A DNA stretch of 64,000 nt from Typhlomys cinereus (GCA_023101885.1 JALPQD010000102.1:620001-684000), one strand, 5' to 3'; counted from the stretch's first letter, positions 22,848 to 34,527 are shown. The notes: a model not told the origin generated them from the sequence alone. A program made the numbers and translations.

Positions 22848-24089
22848 ACTGGCCCGTCCTAAGTATCGTTGGGCTTCGCTGACCGAAGTCAACACTGATT
22901 AATATATTATTCTTTTATTGCCTTATGGTTGTGTGACTATATCTTTTTTTAAGAAATCAGCAAAGCAATTTTCAAATACAAGACACAGGTGATTAATTCT
23001 AATTTCTGCTTCAAATTCATTGTCAAACTATCAGTAAGACCTACATGTCAACTCCCTAGTGTCTCTAAAGATCCCAAGAATCTCGATTCTCAAATTTATT
23101 TTGCTCTTGAAAAGCAGCTTTTAGGAAAGGAATAGAGAAGTTGATGGTGTCACCTGAGGAATTTATGGTCCCTTCTAGTGGTGGCAGAAGCTGGGTCTTC
23201 TCTGGATAATTGTTTACAGCTCTTCCCAGCTCTCATCTGTGACATAATGCTGGAAACTTGAAACCGGCCACAGTGAGAATATTTAAAACTTGGAAATTGG
23301 CAACTCTAGAAATCAAAGTTTTCTCTGTTCCCTTCTTCCTCTACCCTCACTAAATGACTTCACCTTCCTGATGAACTGAGATACTACTGTTGAGAGTAGT
23401 ATTTCCCTTCTGGAGTATTTTGAAGATTTAGTGAGCTACATATAATCTCAAGAGTGTTTTAATATATGTATATTTAATATAGGCATACATATAATCTCAA
23501 AAATTATTCTAAATGGACACATACAGATTTAATTTCTTTTTAGAATTATTTGTGAATATAGCATCATTTTTTAACCAGTCAAAAAAAAATAAAAATAAAA
23601 ATAAAAAAGGTAGTTTTACTGTGAACCTCAAAGTGGTCTATTAAAAAGTCTATAACAAAAAAAGAAAAAGAAAAGGACAAGAAATGTCATGTTGCTGGAA
23701 TTTTTTTTCAATACCGAAGACAAATAGGTCTTCATGAAAATTTCAAGAATATTTTCTTCCTTGAAATTTTTAATACTTCTTTTTCCTAAAATGTCCCAGA
23801 GGCAGATAGTCCACATTATTTCTACATACCAAATATAGAATGTGTCTTGGACACTCATGTTTTCTGCTCTTAAGTGAAAGTCTTCTATGTGCCACCTGAG
23901 CCCATTCATTTCCTTCTTCGATGTCCAACAATAGTAGGAAGGAGCGCTAGACAGCCAGTACTGTTAAAACAAATCTCAGCCCTTTAGCTTAAGCTCCTTA
24001 GGTAGCTGCCGTTATTCCTGCCCCACCTTCCATCTATTCTGCCTTGAAACATACATTATATCATGTAAATTCCTTGCTCTTGGCATACT
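22848..24089. other. Unassigned AT-rich sequence
   Basis: No gene. It includes a short (AAAAT)n stretch at 23582-23606. A minus-strand frame at 23628-23909 is AT-rich with no recognisable domain. Confidence 0.5.
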
Positions 24090-24450
24090 ATTGGCTTTCT
24101 ATCACATCCAAAGTAAAACCCAAACTCCTTATCTTGGATAACAAAGCTTCTACCATGTGACACTGAAGCGTACCCCTTCCTATGCTTGTTGTTAGGAACC
24201 ACATTCATTTTGGTGTCGAGTTCTCTGCCCTAGCCACCCTAGTCTAGAATATTCTTTTCTTTCACATTGTTATTTACCAAAATGTCAGCCCTTGTTACCT
24301 CACATTGATTTATTTTCTTTCATTCCAGGGATAAAAACTGGACACTGCATGCCTTTGTTTATAAACCTCCTTACCAAAATGCAAGTTCTGTGAGGACAGG
24401 GATTGTGTCTGCTTCGCTCTCTGCCATCCCTGGAACAATCTGTGAGATAC
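24090..24450 (+). repeat. L2 LINE 3'-end remnant
   Basis: 'caaagtaaaacccaaactcc' and 'caaagcttctaccatgtgac', then 'ctagccaccctagtctagaa', 'tgcaagttctgtgaggacag' and 'ggattgtgtctgcttc', follow L2 consensus order (aagtccaaactcctt..., aagctccatgaggacagggatttgtctg). Strongly diverged. Confidence 0.65.
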
Positions 24451-25120
24451 AGCAAGTCAAAACTAATTCGGGGTGGTGAAGTGATGAAATGATGATCCTC
24501 AGTATTTCTGCCTAGCAGATCATGACATTTCTCACAATTCCTCAGACACACAAGTCACATACCTCAGTGAGGCACGCTGCCCAAAATGCACATCTCCCTC
24601 CTCAGAGGTCTCATGTCAAAGAAATGTACTTGACTTGATAATAGTCACTCTAGAAATTTTTATCATGAAATACCTTTCCAACACATTTGTCTGCAAATTC
24701 TATAGGAAAAATAATTTGTCATTTATAGTTTTCAGAGGAAAATTTGGCTTCACACACTGCTCTTTGTCAAAGTCAGAAAGGACAGCGCTGAGGAGGGTCG
24801 GAAGGGACAAGAAAGACCGAGAAACTTGTCATTTCGGGTTGAGTGATGTAATCTAAGAAAGCAGAAGTATGCTGAGCTGTGAATAGAAGGCCAGAGTAGA
24901 GAAGATAGTGAAAGAGAGACAGCGAGGTAGAGACAGAAACAAAGACAAAGACAGAAAGCTCTTCTGCTCTCTTCCAAGGAATGAAAAGCCCAAATTATAA
25001 ACAGAGTGAACCTCATTTAAGGCTGATGTGATCTGGAATAGAACTCTGAGAAGGAAAATAATTGTCTATGATACCCACAGGCTGTTTTCATGGACATCCT
25101 TATTACTTTAATAGGCTCAT
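24451..25120. other. Unassigned sequence
   Basis: No gene. A purine-rich part at 24885-24960 (agagagacagcg-like) is simple-sequence-like. Confidence 0.5.
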
Positions 25121-25124
25121 TGAA

Positions 25125-25230
25125 CTCAGCATGGTAGTCCACGTCTGTAATCCTAGCACTCATCAGGTTAAGCAGGAAGATCACAAATTCAAAGCTAGCG
25201 TGGACTGCACAGTCTCAAAAAAAAAAAAGC
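25125..25230 (+). repeat. B1-like SINE
   Basis: 'cagcatggtagtccacgtct', 'gtaatcctagcactcatcag' and 'aggaagatcacaaattcaaa' with a short A tail (12 bases) form a degraded B1. Confidence 0.7.
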
Positions 25231-25239
25231 TATTAAAAA

Positions 25240-25475
25240 CACTCTTCTTGGACCCCCTTGCCCCTTATGGTACTCCATGTCTGGAGTCCGTGAGTTCTTT
25301 TCCAACTCATTGCACTTCATGGATTCCTTGCCTGGAGTCCATGAGTTCTCCAGGGCTCTCTTTCCCTTCACCGATTCACATCCATAAGTTCTGTTCTCTC
25401 TCCTCTAAGAAACTCTGCCTATATATTCTGGTTTCAATCTTCAACTCCTGAATACAAGAACCTGGACATATAAAG
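25240..25475 (+). mobile_element. ERV LTR fragment (R-U5 region)
   Basis: 'ccccttatggtactccatgt' and 'ctggagtccgtgagttcttt', a second 'ctggagtccatgagttctcc', then 'ctctctcctctaagaaactc' and 'ctggtttcaatcttcaactc' followed by 'aagaacctggaca'. The same order occurs antisense at 60240-60850, and part of it at 43101-43190. The polyadenylation signal is altered to AAGAAA here. Family not assigned. Confidence 0.7.
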
Positions 25476-25489
25476 ATCCCAGAAGGACC

Positions 25490-25625
25490 CCTATCATGAA
25501 GACTTGAGTTTGAGTCCCCAGAACCTATGTAAAAGTCAGTGCAGTAGGGCACAGCTGTAATCTCAGTGCTGTTAAGACAAGACAGGAAAATTGCCAGACA
25601 CTTTGGGCCAACAAACCTGGGTACC
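25490..25625 (+). repeat. B3/B4-like SINE relic
   Basis: 'gacttgagtttgagtcccca' (box-B-like), 'gaacctatgtaaaagtcagt' and 'ctgtaatctcagtgctgtta' follow the B3 order (gagttcagatccccagcacc, tgtaatcccagcgct). Confidence 0.6.
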
Positions 25626-25849
25626 AGCAAGAAACAGTAAAAATCTGCCTCAATCAGTATCAATACACTTACTTGACTATGGCCCAGAGAAATCATGGTT
25701 TTCCAAGTATATGACAAAACAAACAGCTCTATTAGATTCGTCATTACTAAATATGTTTCCTGGTGTAAAAGGACAAAGTTGCTATTTACACTTTAACAAC
25801 ATGTTCCTGGGTGTGGGTTTTGTAAATCATTTTAAAAGATAGGGTTTGA

Positions 25850-25945
25850 GGGCCCCAAACAAATGGCTCAGCAGGTAAGGTGCCTGCTTGAAAACTGGCA
25901 ATCTAAGTTCTCTGATAAATAAAATATATAGTAAGATAGGAATCA
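25850..25945 (+). repeat. B2-type SINE relic
   Basis: 'aaacaaatggctcagcaggt', 'aaggtgcctgcttgaaaact' and 'ctgataaataaaatata' read as a shortened tRNA-like head plus tail. Confidence 0.5.
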
Positions 25946-26059
25946 CATTTCACCAGATAATCAGTATAAGTCAGATCCCCTGTTCTTTGGTAGCACACCC
26001 AGTAGTAGCAAAAACATTGAACTTTGCAAATGTCCAAATCATCCAAATTCTGTAAAAGA

Positions 26060-26215
26060 AATTAGTCATGTAAAGACAGGGTCTCATTATATGAATAACC
26101 CATGCTAACCTAGAACTCACTGTGTAGCCCAGGTCGACCCAAACATGCAGCTGTCCTTCTGCCACAGCCTCCCAAGTGCTGGGATGACAGGCAGGAGTCC
26201 CTTTCTACACACACA
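26060..26215 (-). repeat. B1-like SINE (antisense)
   Basis: 'gacagggtctcattatatga', 'tgtagcccaggtcgacccaa' and 'cctcccaagtgctgggatga' are the antisense of the B1 domain. A short CA tract and A run follow at 26202-26237. Confidence 0.78.
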
Positions 26216-26237
26216 CACACACACCAAAAAAAAAAAG

Positions 26238-27240
26238 GAGCAGAATACAGAAATCTGAAGTCTTCCCAGTTTTCTGAATAAAACCTCCATGGTGGCAAGA
26301 GCACATGGTTCTCCTCCCTAACCCATCTGCCCAGAGCTACAGAAGTTGGACTTAGGAAAACTGCATTTCCTTCACTCATTTGCAAATACGAATAGCAAAG
26401 ACTCCAATGACAACCAGGGTTACTGGGCAGGAGACACTCATTTTCCTGGTGCAGATTCAACAAGCAGATGTCTCAGCCCCAGAGCTACTCATGCGGGAGT
26501 CAGCACCCTGATCCCAAGCTTTGGCCCCAAGTGCCTGTTTCTGAGCCAGCAGGTGACCTCTTGACATCAGACTCACACCGTGGCCAATAGCAGGTCCTGT
26601 GACCTTCAGATCTCTAAGTTCCTTCCTGTACTAAGGTCACTTTGGGCTGTCTTCTGCAAGCTATGAGTCCAGCTGATCCTTCCACACACATTTAAGACCG
26701 GAAGTGTTTTCTCCTGTGCCCAACTGAACACTGAGAACCACAACCTGACTCAGGAGTTAACTACTACCACAGCCAAGTGCCCTCTGCTTGTGCCATAGGT
26801 AATGTCCGATCTAAACAAGAACTTTGTATGGTATTTCAAGGATTTTTATTTTATGCTACTTTAATGACTCCCTAAAAAGAACATAAAATTCCTTTTATGT
26901 CTGCTTGTCCTCTCACCTCCGTTTTTAAGTCAGCCTCCATTTCCTGGGTCATGGAAGCTCCTTGAAGTAGACCTGTTAATGCAAGGGTAATAAAAACAAG
27001 ACGTGCCTTGAAAAGATTGGGAAAGAGCTGGGTAGAGCCGGGCAGAAGTAGGAAATTCTATTTCTTCATTTTAGAACAAAGTATTAAAAAAAAATCTGCC
27101 CCCCCAAATATCCGAATCTCTAAGTCTAACATATCTTAAGACAAAACATCAGAAGTAATGTAGCCAAGCCTTCCAAAATTATCTGAGAGAAAGAAACACT
27201 TGTCTCTCTCCCTCTCTATTTGCTTCTGGGGTTTGGTTTG
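26238..27240. other. Unassigned sequence
   Basis: About 1 kb with no gene. A frame crossing it on the minus strand (26110-26463) runs into the B1 element and is not coding. Confidence 0.5.
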
Positions 27241-27249
27241 GTTGGCTGA

Positions 27250-27420
27250 TTGGTTTTCTGTTTTCTTGAGACAACATTTCACTAAGTAGCCCAGGCTTGC
27301 CTCTAGCCGACAATGCTCCTGCCCCAGCTTCCTGAGGACTGAGACTCTAGATATGTGTGTACCACTGTTTCCAGACCCCAGATGCTTTGCCTCGCTGAGC
27401 CATCTTACCAGCCTTCTAAA
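27250..27420 (-). repeat. B1-like SINE (antisense)
   Basis: 'cttgagacaacatttcacta', 'agtagcccaggcttgcctct', 'cagcttcctgaggactgaga' and 'cgctgagccatcttaccagc' read as antisense B1 followed by a tRNA-like head, so it may be an ID-B1 (B4) dimer. Confidence 0.68.
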
Positions 27421-27594
27421 ATTTTTAAGTTAATGATGATCCTCTTGCATGTAGAGCAAGATTATTGGTGATAATAATTCTATGATAGTACAATGGTTAT
27501 TTCCAAACCTCACGTAACTCCCACACATGATTCCTTCTCTAAACATTAAAAAGAAAGAGAGATGCAGAGGAAAAGTGAACTGCTCAGGGTTTTA

Positions 27595-29320
27595 TCTTTT
27601 TTTATTGGAACTCTTTTTTAGTGTTACATACATGAACACAGTGAATATATGATACTTTTGATCCCCAATATCATCCCCCTCCCTCTTCCCTTACCACTCT
27701 TCATCTCCCCTGTCACATGCTCCCTTCTATTTTCAAATCTTCTCAATTGTGTAGCCCACTGTGCTCCATATAGTTTGTCTTTGATGACATCTGCCTGACA
27801 CAGTGGTACACCATTGAGGAAATCATCTTCCTTTCCTTCCCCATCAGAATTTGTCCTCATCAGTCTCTCAGAGAGGTGTGGAGCTTCTTGAGATCTCTGT
27901 CCTTTCATGGTCATACATTGTGCGGTTCTCGTGAAAGTATACATAGCTACCACTAAATCATGGATACCACAGCCCTGTCATGTCCGGGACATAATGCCTG
28001 GCCCATCTCTGTTCCATTTCAGGCTCTTTCAGTCTTACCATACCGACTTCCTTAATGATCCTTGAGCCTTGGGGTGGGAGCAGGTATGACTTAGATGTCC
28101 TATTTAGGGGCAAACAGTTCTCAATTGCTTATTTTCTGCACTTTGGCCAGTTGTGCTTTTCTGTAGTAAATACCTTCTGCTGTAGAAGGCAGCTTCACGG
28201 TTGAGTGCTGCGTGCTCCTCCCAACCTATGGGTATAACATGTATTTAAAAGGCAATTTGAGATAGTGTCTTCATAGCTAAACCTTCATCACTTGCTCATC
28301 CCCTGAGATCTATGTCCTCTCCCTTCATTGGTCCTTGTTCTAACTTACAGTAACAGAAATGTGTTTCCTTTTGACAAGCAGGCTTTAAATTCGATCAGAA
28401 AGGTGTTGTTTGCCTCCTTGATATTCATGCCACCATTACATGGATGGATTGCATCTTGCAGATTTTACAGATTGATGGGACTTTTATTGCTTTTTCCCCA
28501 GTAACTCTTTGGTACTGTGTAACCTATCCAGCAAGGAGGAAGCTTCCAGACCAGTTCCAGCTGGTCCACGTCCTATGATCCATGTGTGCTGCATTTTCAG
28601 CACTAGGTTCCTATTGTCAGGTTCTGAGGGCAACCAAGAGCAATGGCAAAAGCCTAAACTCTTTGGGGGTCTTTGAGACTGCTCCGACCAACAACTTATC
28701 AGGAAGTAGCTAGTATTATTTAATTGCTTTGGGGTTCAAGGTAGAGCATCCCAGGGTAGTTTTTTGTTTTGTCCTGCTTCTTCTCTCCGTGCTTCTCTAT
28801 ACAGGGTCTGCTCATTCTTGTTCTTTAAAAAAACCTGAAATGTTTTTGGCATATTAACATCATAGGAGGTTTCTACTTGGTTCTATTCCACTTCTTAGGA
28901 TTTCCTATTAGTCCCTCATTCACTCCTGCACCCATCCCCTTATCTCTCTTATGAATTTCCTCTAATTCTCCTGCACCCTGTCACCCGTGGTAGCCTATAT
29001 CTCCTCCAAAGTCTTTACCATAACTGTCCCTTTCCACCCTTCCACTCATTGGTCCCTTTCAAATTTTTTGGCTGTTGCAGGAATTCCAAACCAAATATTT
29101 GAGACAGGAGTTTAATCCTAGCATCTATATATAAAAGAGAACAGTCACCATTTGTTTTTCTATGTCTGAGATACTTCACTTAATACTATGTTCTGGTTCT
29201 CCATTAACCAATAAATTTCATAACCTCATTCTTCCTGATGACTGAGTAGTATTTCATTGTGTATATGTACCACCATTTTATTACCCATCCCTGGATTTTA
29301 CCTTTAAAGCTCATAGTCCC
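27595..29320 (-). mobile_element. L1 3' end and end of ORF2 (antisense), about 1.7 kb
   Basis: At the low-coordinate end is the reverse of an A-rich tail (tctttttttattgg), followed by a pyrimidine tract (27664-27720). At about 29200-29275, 'gactgagtagtatttcattg' and 'tgtatatgtaccaccatttt' are the antisense of the conserved L1 stretch that encodes ...HIYTMEYYSAI-type sequence at the end of ORF2 (reverse transcriptase protein). The part between is 3' UTR. Frames are broken, and no intact ORF2 remains. Upstream L1 sequence may continue past 29320 but fades. Confidence 0.75.
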
Positions 29321-29329
29321 TCCAGTATC

Positions 29330-29770
29330 TTCAATCCGTTCTTAATGATTCTTTGATCAGCCCCAAAAGGACTATATCTCTCTGGATTCCATACCTTCTA
29401 AGGTATGGGAGTGGGGTTAGGATGGAAAAATTCATCTGTGTGTAGGTCGTTTTACTGCTATTATTCAGGAAACCATAGGACAAACTCTCAAGGCACAAAA
29501 CTCCATCTTTTCTAAGAAAACCTTTCATGTTCTGGTCTCTCCTCTCGTGTCTGAGTCTACAACTCCTCACTGCTACTGTGAACATTAGACCATTTATTTA
29601 AGCGTATGACACCTTGGCTTCCTCATCTTTCCAGTAAGGATAGTACAGTGACCTGCCTCAAAGGGTCATAGTAAGGAGTTTAGAAACTGAGGCCTTGGAA
29701 CAACACTGGCAGACAAGAAGCATGCAGTGATACTTAGGTTTGGGACTTGGGGGAGGATGTTTGCTTGTTT
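29330..29770. other. Unassigned sequence
   Basis: No gene. A minus-strand frame at 29331-29585 has no recognisable domain; it could be residual L1. Confidence 0.45.
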
Positions 29771-29781
29771 CTGTTTTGACA

Positions 29782-30108
29782 ACTTTTTTTTGGTATGCGC
29801 ACATACACACTTGTGCATGCGTGCATGCATGTCTGTATGAATGTGTGTGTGTATGTCTGTCTCTTTGTGCATATCAGAGGGCACTGTGTATGCCTGTGGA
29901 GACTCAAGGGTGATTTTGGGAATCATCTTGTATTGTTCTACCTCCTCTTTGGTTTGCTCTAGTTTCCCTGTCTTCCAGGGCTGGAAGTGCAAGCTGTCAC
30001 CATTTCTACCTGGTGTTTTTATATAGGATACTTGATCCAAACTCAAGTCCTTCTGCTTTTTGAGGCAGAGGCTTAACTCCTGACCCTTCCTGATCCATCT
30101 TTTCAGCC
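29782..30108 (-). repeat. B2-like SINE, subfamily 2, TSD visible
   Basis: Antisense: T run at the left, a mixed TG-rich tract at 29800-29870, 'tatcagagggcactgtgtat', 'gaatcatcttgtattgttct', and head 'gatccatcttttcagcc'. Flanked by ctgttttgaca (29771-29781) and ctgttttagca (30109-30119), two differences. Confidence 0.85.
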
Positions 30109-30119
30109 CTGTTTTAGCA

Positions 30120-30630
30120 CTTTATTTAGCTATTTGAATGTTCATTTGTTTGTTTGATTAATTGACAGAGAGAGTAAGTGAGAGAGAGGTAACAAAGAGA
30201 GAGAAGAGAGAGAGCTAGGAGACAAAGAAGTGAGAAGTCCTTCGGTACATTCCATTGTCCTCTCAAGAAGTAGACTTCGTGGTGCACCCAAATCCCAATT
30301 TCAGGACTGGCCATTCATAACTAAGGGTAGCTGCAGGTGCCAGGTACCACCTTCCCGCAATCCTCAGCTCCTAGTTTCTGCCTGCTGAACATAACCATCT
30401 CAATCCTGGTACAGAAGTCTGAAAATCCCACCTCCAATCCCCTATGAGCATCAGCTCCACAGTGCTGGCCCAGTCACAAAGTTCCTCTCTGTCCGTAATC
30501 ATAGCCTAATATCTTACCAATGTGTGCCCAGCAGCTGTCAAATACAAATGCATGCTCTGATACATCCCACCCCAACCTTTCCTCCTCCCCCCTCCCACCT
30601 TCCTTCCCTGCCTGCTAATCCCAGAATTTA
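30120..30630. other. Unassigned sequence with an AG-rich patch
   Basis: No gene. 30168-30215 is gagagag-rich. The rest may contain an old SINE ('gtaccaccttcccgcaatcc') but it cannot be assigned. Confidence 0.4.
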
Positions 30631-30633
30631 CTT

Positions 30634-31215
30634 CTTGGTCTTGGTTTGAACAGATCCCCACAAAATTTGTGTGTTAAACGTTTAATTCCCAATGTACAGA
30701 GGGTAGGTGTAAGAGACGATGGTGAATGAGTCCTTCACATCCTTAAGAAGGAGGGGTTTGCCCCTCCTTCCTTTTTTGAGGATTAAGGCAGAGTTTGTTG
30801 GAGGAGAGAAAGACATGGATAAGGAGCAAGAGAGCCGTCTGATGGCTGCTCCAAAATGTTGAGTTCTTGTGTCCCGGAAATGAAGTGGGAGAGCGGTGTA
30901 AGAGGATTAGAGGAGAGAAAGAAAAGAAAAGAACTCACAGACTCCAGATATGGAATCCCATGAGCGGCAAGGAAGCCAAGAAGAACTCACAGACCTGGAG
31001 TGTGTGAGAGGCCAGTGAGAGGAAGCCAGAAAAGGAAGTCACAGAGTCCCATAAGGGGCAAGAGAGCTAAGCCCCCTCTCTCTAGGGTGCACATTTTCTG
31101 ACCCTTCCACCTTCTCCCAGTGGCCCAATGGTCCCTCAGTCTTGGACTTTACAAGAATTGTGAACCAAATAAACTCTCTTCCTTTACTAAGTACTGGTTC
31201 CTCCCCACTGTCCAC
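30634..31215 (+). mobile_element. MaLR (MLT1/MST-like) LTR split by an ERV LTR fragment
   Basis: The left part (30634-30765) reads 'tggtttgaacagatccccac' and 'ttaaacgtttaattcccaat', the 5' end pattern of MLT1/MST LTRs. The right part (from about 31065) has 'tggactttacaagaattgtg' and 'aaccaaataaactctcttcc', the usual 3' part with AATAAA. Between them lies about 300 bp of another LTR family (next entry). Junctions are approximate. Confidence 0.6.
30766..31064 (-). mobile_element. ERV LTR fragment (antisense), inside a MaLR LTR
   Basis: 'gaggattaaggcagagtttg' then 'ttggaggagagaaagacatg', and again 'aggattagaggagagaaaga', with 'ctcacagactccagatatgg' and 'aatcccatgagcggcaagga', match the antisense LTR at 60240-61100. 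The recurring block suggests an internal duplication or two fused fragments. Confidence 0.6.
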
Positions 31216-31299
31216 TTGAATCACCTATGAGAAGAGTCTCTGGGGGGCGCCCCTGTGGGGGTTCTCTTGCTCGTGTTTATGGATGCGGGACCTCATACC

Positions 31300-31560
31300 C
31301 TAAAACTGGCCAGCTCCATTCTCTTGGACTTAGAGCCTCAGCCTGAATAAAAGGAAAAAGCAAGCAAGCCCCATTGCTCTCTGCTTCTTCCCTGTGGATA
31401 CAGTATGAGTAGCTGCCTCAAACTCTGCCACTATGACTTCCCACTAAAATGGACTGTAATCTGAAACCGTGGCCTAAAATAAACCCCTTCTTTTTGCTTT
31501 TGTTGGGACACTTTATCACAACAACTGAAGAAGTTACTTTTCATTAGTAGTAAGATGCTA
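31300..31560 (+). mobile_element. MT-like MaLR LTR, 3' part
   Basis: 'agagcctcagcctgaataaa', 'gccccattgctctctgcttc', 'gactgtaatctgaaaccgtg', 'gcctaaaataaacccc' and 'ctttatcacaacaactgaag' follow the MT LTR order, with AATAAA near 31480. Confidence 0.7.
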
Positions 31561-31714
31561 GGGAATCAATCCATTGTGTAGAGGTAAATTTCAAATTTGC
31601 TATGTCTCTCCTCAAAGCTATGAAGAAGAAAAGTACAGGACACCATTCCACATGCAGTGATGTGGTCTATGCTGACTGCTGCTGGAAGAGTCTCTGTTGG
31701 GTCCTCTTTTCCAG

Positions 31715-31848
31715 ATCTCTCTCTGTCTCTCTCTCTTTCTTTCTCTTGCTGTGTCTCTGTCTCTCTTTCTTTCTCTCTTTTTCTTTCTCTGTGTCTCTAT
31801 CTGTCTTTATTCCCTCTTTCTCTTTCTCTCTCTCTCTCTCTGTCTAAC
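31715..31848. repeat. TC-rich simple repeat
   Basis: A pyrimidine tract built of tctctc and tttctt units with scattered tgtc. Predicted peptides here are Ser/Leu/Phe repeats and are not genes. Confidence 0.88.
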
Positions 31849-31922
31849 TTACCAATTAAGTAGCAGATATTCACATAAATAAGATTGTTCTTCCTAATAA
31901 TTCACTCAGGCCTTGATTTGGA

Positions 31923-31998
31923 ATTAGTTTCATAAAGCCTGGCTCCAATCTTACTTGGGGATTAGTTTCATAAAGCCTGGCTCCAACCTTACTTGGGG
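31923..31998. repeat. 38-bp tandem duplication
   Basis: Two adjacent 38-bp units beginning attagtttcataaagcctgg, at 31923-31960 and 31961-31998, differ by one base (caatc versus caacc). This looks like a recent local duplication. Confidence 0.92.
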
Positions 31999-32580
31999 TG
32001 AGTCCTTCCCCATGAGGGTCCTAGTACTTTATGTGATACTCTGCCAGGCTGTCTGACGCTGGCTACAGACACATTCATATGCTTACATGACTTAGCCAGT
32101 CCACATGAATTACTGTTTCCTAGTTCTCTTCCATTCGAAAAGAATAGTCAAACAGCAGAATTTACACATGCAAGGTGCATTCTGCCCATCCACAGTTCAT
32201 CTTGTGCAGTCTGAGCTCCCTAGTAAGGAAGACACGAATTTGCTCTGTAGCCCAAGCAGGTGCTTCCGATGTCATCTCTCTCCTGTGGAGCACAACCCCA
32301 GCTTTAGTGGCTTCTCTTCCTGCTGTCATCACCACATGAGCACTTGAAGATCAATCCCCCACGCCAGGACCACTTCACCTGGCATAGGAAAGTCAGAGGT
32401 GCTTAGATAGAGGCAAAGAGATAAGCAAAGTGACCAAGACATGAGGCTGTATGGACAAGCCCGGGTTTCACCTCTTCCCGTTGTGGGTCACTGTGCTAAC
32501 AGTCGCCCATGGTTTCTGTCCCACGTAAAGTAGACGAGCCCCCACTCTTGGCTGTCCATCTTCTGACAGCAGACGACACT
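31999..32580. other. Unassigned sequence
   Basis: No gene. An 80-codon plus-strand frame (32105-32347) has no recognisable domain. Confidence 0.5.
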
Positions 32581-32582
32581 CT

Positions 32583-32832
32583 GTGTGTGTGTGTGTGTGT
32601 GTGTGCGTGCCTGCGTGTGTGTGTGATATGTATGTGTGTGGTGTATATATGCTCTGGTATGGGGTGTGGATGTGTGCATGTGGTATACATGTATGTGTGT
32701 ATGCACTGTGTGTATGTAGTATATATGGTATGTGTATATGGTCTATGCATATATATATACGTGGTATATGTGTGTGTGTGGTATGTGTATGTGTATGGTA
32801 TAGGGTGTTTGTGTGTGTGTGTGTGTGTGTGT
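32583..32832. repeat. TG/TA-rich minisatellite-like region
   Basis: About 250 bp made of (TG)n blocks at both ends and degenerate tgtgtatgtggtata units between them. Alternating purine-pyrimidine over most of its length, so it could adopt left-handed DNA. Confidence 0.88.
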
Positions 32833-33120
32833 TAATTCAAGAGAAGATAAACTAAATCCAAAGGAAACACAGTCCCTCTCCCAAAAAGAAAACTTATTAC
32901 TCTGAAAAGCCAAGATCAACCTTCGTTAACACAGGTCAAATTTTAATCCTAAGGGATTTGTCCAATGTGTATGTTATACTTAAAGTCTATGCCTCAACTA
33001 GAAAATTATTTTCATAATTATGGTGTATCTTAAAGACAGCTTTAGTGAGAAAGAAAGACTCCAGAAGTTGCTCCACCACGATGATGGAATGAAAATGCTA
33101 TGTGATGGAAATTACTTGCT
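32833..33120. other. Unassigned sequence
   Basis: No gene or recognised repeat in about 290 bp. Confidence 0.5.
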
Positions 33121-33124
33121 GCTG

Positions 33125-33325
33125 CTGCAGCTGAGTACTGTGTACCAGACACCATACTAAATCCTCCACACTCCTCATTTAATCTGATGACTGGGTGTCA
33201 GTGAAGGGATTAGAACCTGGTTCACAAATAAGAAAGTGGAGATTTAGAGGGATGAATAGACTGTCCTAGGGAACACTATTAGAAAGTATCAAGAGAGGAT
33301 CCCAATTCAAGACTCCATCTCTATG
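33125..33325 (+). repeat. MIR SINE, fairly complete
   Basis: 'tgagtactgtgtaccagaca', 'ccatactaaatcctccacac' and 'tcatttaatctgatgactgg', then 'aagtggagatttagagggat' and 'caattcaagactcc' follow the full MIR order from the 5' core to the 3' end. Confidence 0.75.
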
Positions 33326-33903
33326 CATTGACCAGAAGGTACCCGCCCTCTACACCTTCAAGACACAGGCCAAGATAGTCACTCTCTCCTGCTGTTAGTG
33401 GGTGTACTTGTTGCAGGGACTTCCTAGTGAAATCAGAGGGTGACACACCTAGCACCCAGGTATCCAACCTGAGAGCATTCGAGGGCCACCCTGGTGTCTC
33501 TGCAGTAGGATGCCCATCTGGTCACTACTGAGGATCACTGTCCTCTGCCCACAGTCCCGTGGCTTTTGCTAGGGTGGCATGCTTTCCCAGCCTTTCACCC
33601 AGTCATCGTGTCAAAGACTATTGGGTCAGAAATTTTATTTGCATATTCAGAGTTTTCAATCTCGACAGCAGGGCATGATCCTTACACAGTTTTGTCTCCT
33701 GAGATATGAAATAAACACTGAATGACAGCCATACATCACATAAAGATGTCTTGGTCAGTGACATAGCATAGATGACAGAGATTGCATATGATTACATCAC
33801 ATGGTGACATCATAGTCATTCAGTGTGTAGAAATATTCTCCACAGCCTTCACACAATGATGAAATCATCTGACACATTTCCCAGAACAAGTCCCTTTATT
33901 AAG
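33326..33903. other. Unassigned sequence, partly like an old DNA transposon
   Basis: No gene. The stretch 33725-33815 ('aagatgtcttggtcagtgac', 'tgattacatcacatggtgac') resembles old mammalian DNA-transposon relics with a 'gttttggtca-gac' motif, but I cannot name the family. An octamer-like atttgcat lies near 33637-33645. Confidence 0.35.

Positions 33904-33907
<4 letters not shown>

Positions 33908-33946
<39 letters not shown>
33908..33946. repeat. (TG)n microsatellite
   Basis: About 36 bp of TG dinucleotides ending in gcgcgc. Confidence 0.93.
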
Positions 33947-33947
<1 letters not shown>

Positions 33948-33949
33948 TG

Positions 33950-34525
33950 CATTTTCAAGGAATTTCTGAACTTCATGCTTTATTTTTAACTGTACAAGAA
34001 ACGTGTGGGCTCACCTCCAACCTGAAGTCGCCACATTCCCTTCCTTTGACTCCTGGCTTATGGGAATGATTCTTCAGCTCTTGGCTCTTGCCCTCCAACC
34101 CTGAAGCCATCTGGGGACTTGATCCATCAGCTATCCCAGATAGAAAATTCATTACAGGAGATTTGCTTTGCATTATTCTGTTCTTGAAGTTATTGCTATA
34201 TAGTGAATATTCCAAAAATAGTTGTTTCTACCATTAATCCATGCAGAAACAAACTCAAAAGAAAACAATTGCCTCTAGGACTAGTTTCCTAGGGACTTCC
34301 ACAGTATGGCCACTGTGAGTTTATGTCTTGGGAGCCTCTTCCCTTTGAGGAAAGGTGTGCTTACAACTCTCTGCTATGTGGACAGCCACATAAAGGTCAT
34401 CTTCCACCCAGGAAAAATAATATAAATATCAAACAAGTGCATTTGGCCTTTTCAAGAACACATATTAGGAAAGACAGATAGAGACATTATCAGCCTCAAG
34501 ATAATATTTAAAATATCTTACCCTC
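33950..34525. other. Unassigned sequence
   Basis: No gene. A minus-strand frame at 33973-34215 has no recognisable domain. Confidence 0.5.
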
Positions 34526-34527
34526 AG

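Noticed and set aside
33725..33815. Named DNA transposon relic
   Set aside because: The pattern is suggestive, but I could not assign a family or see terminal inverted repeats, so it is only mentioned in the sequence description.
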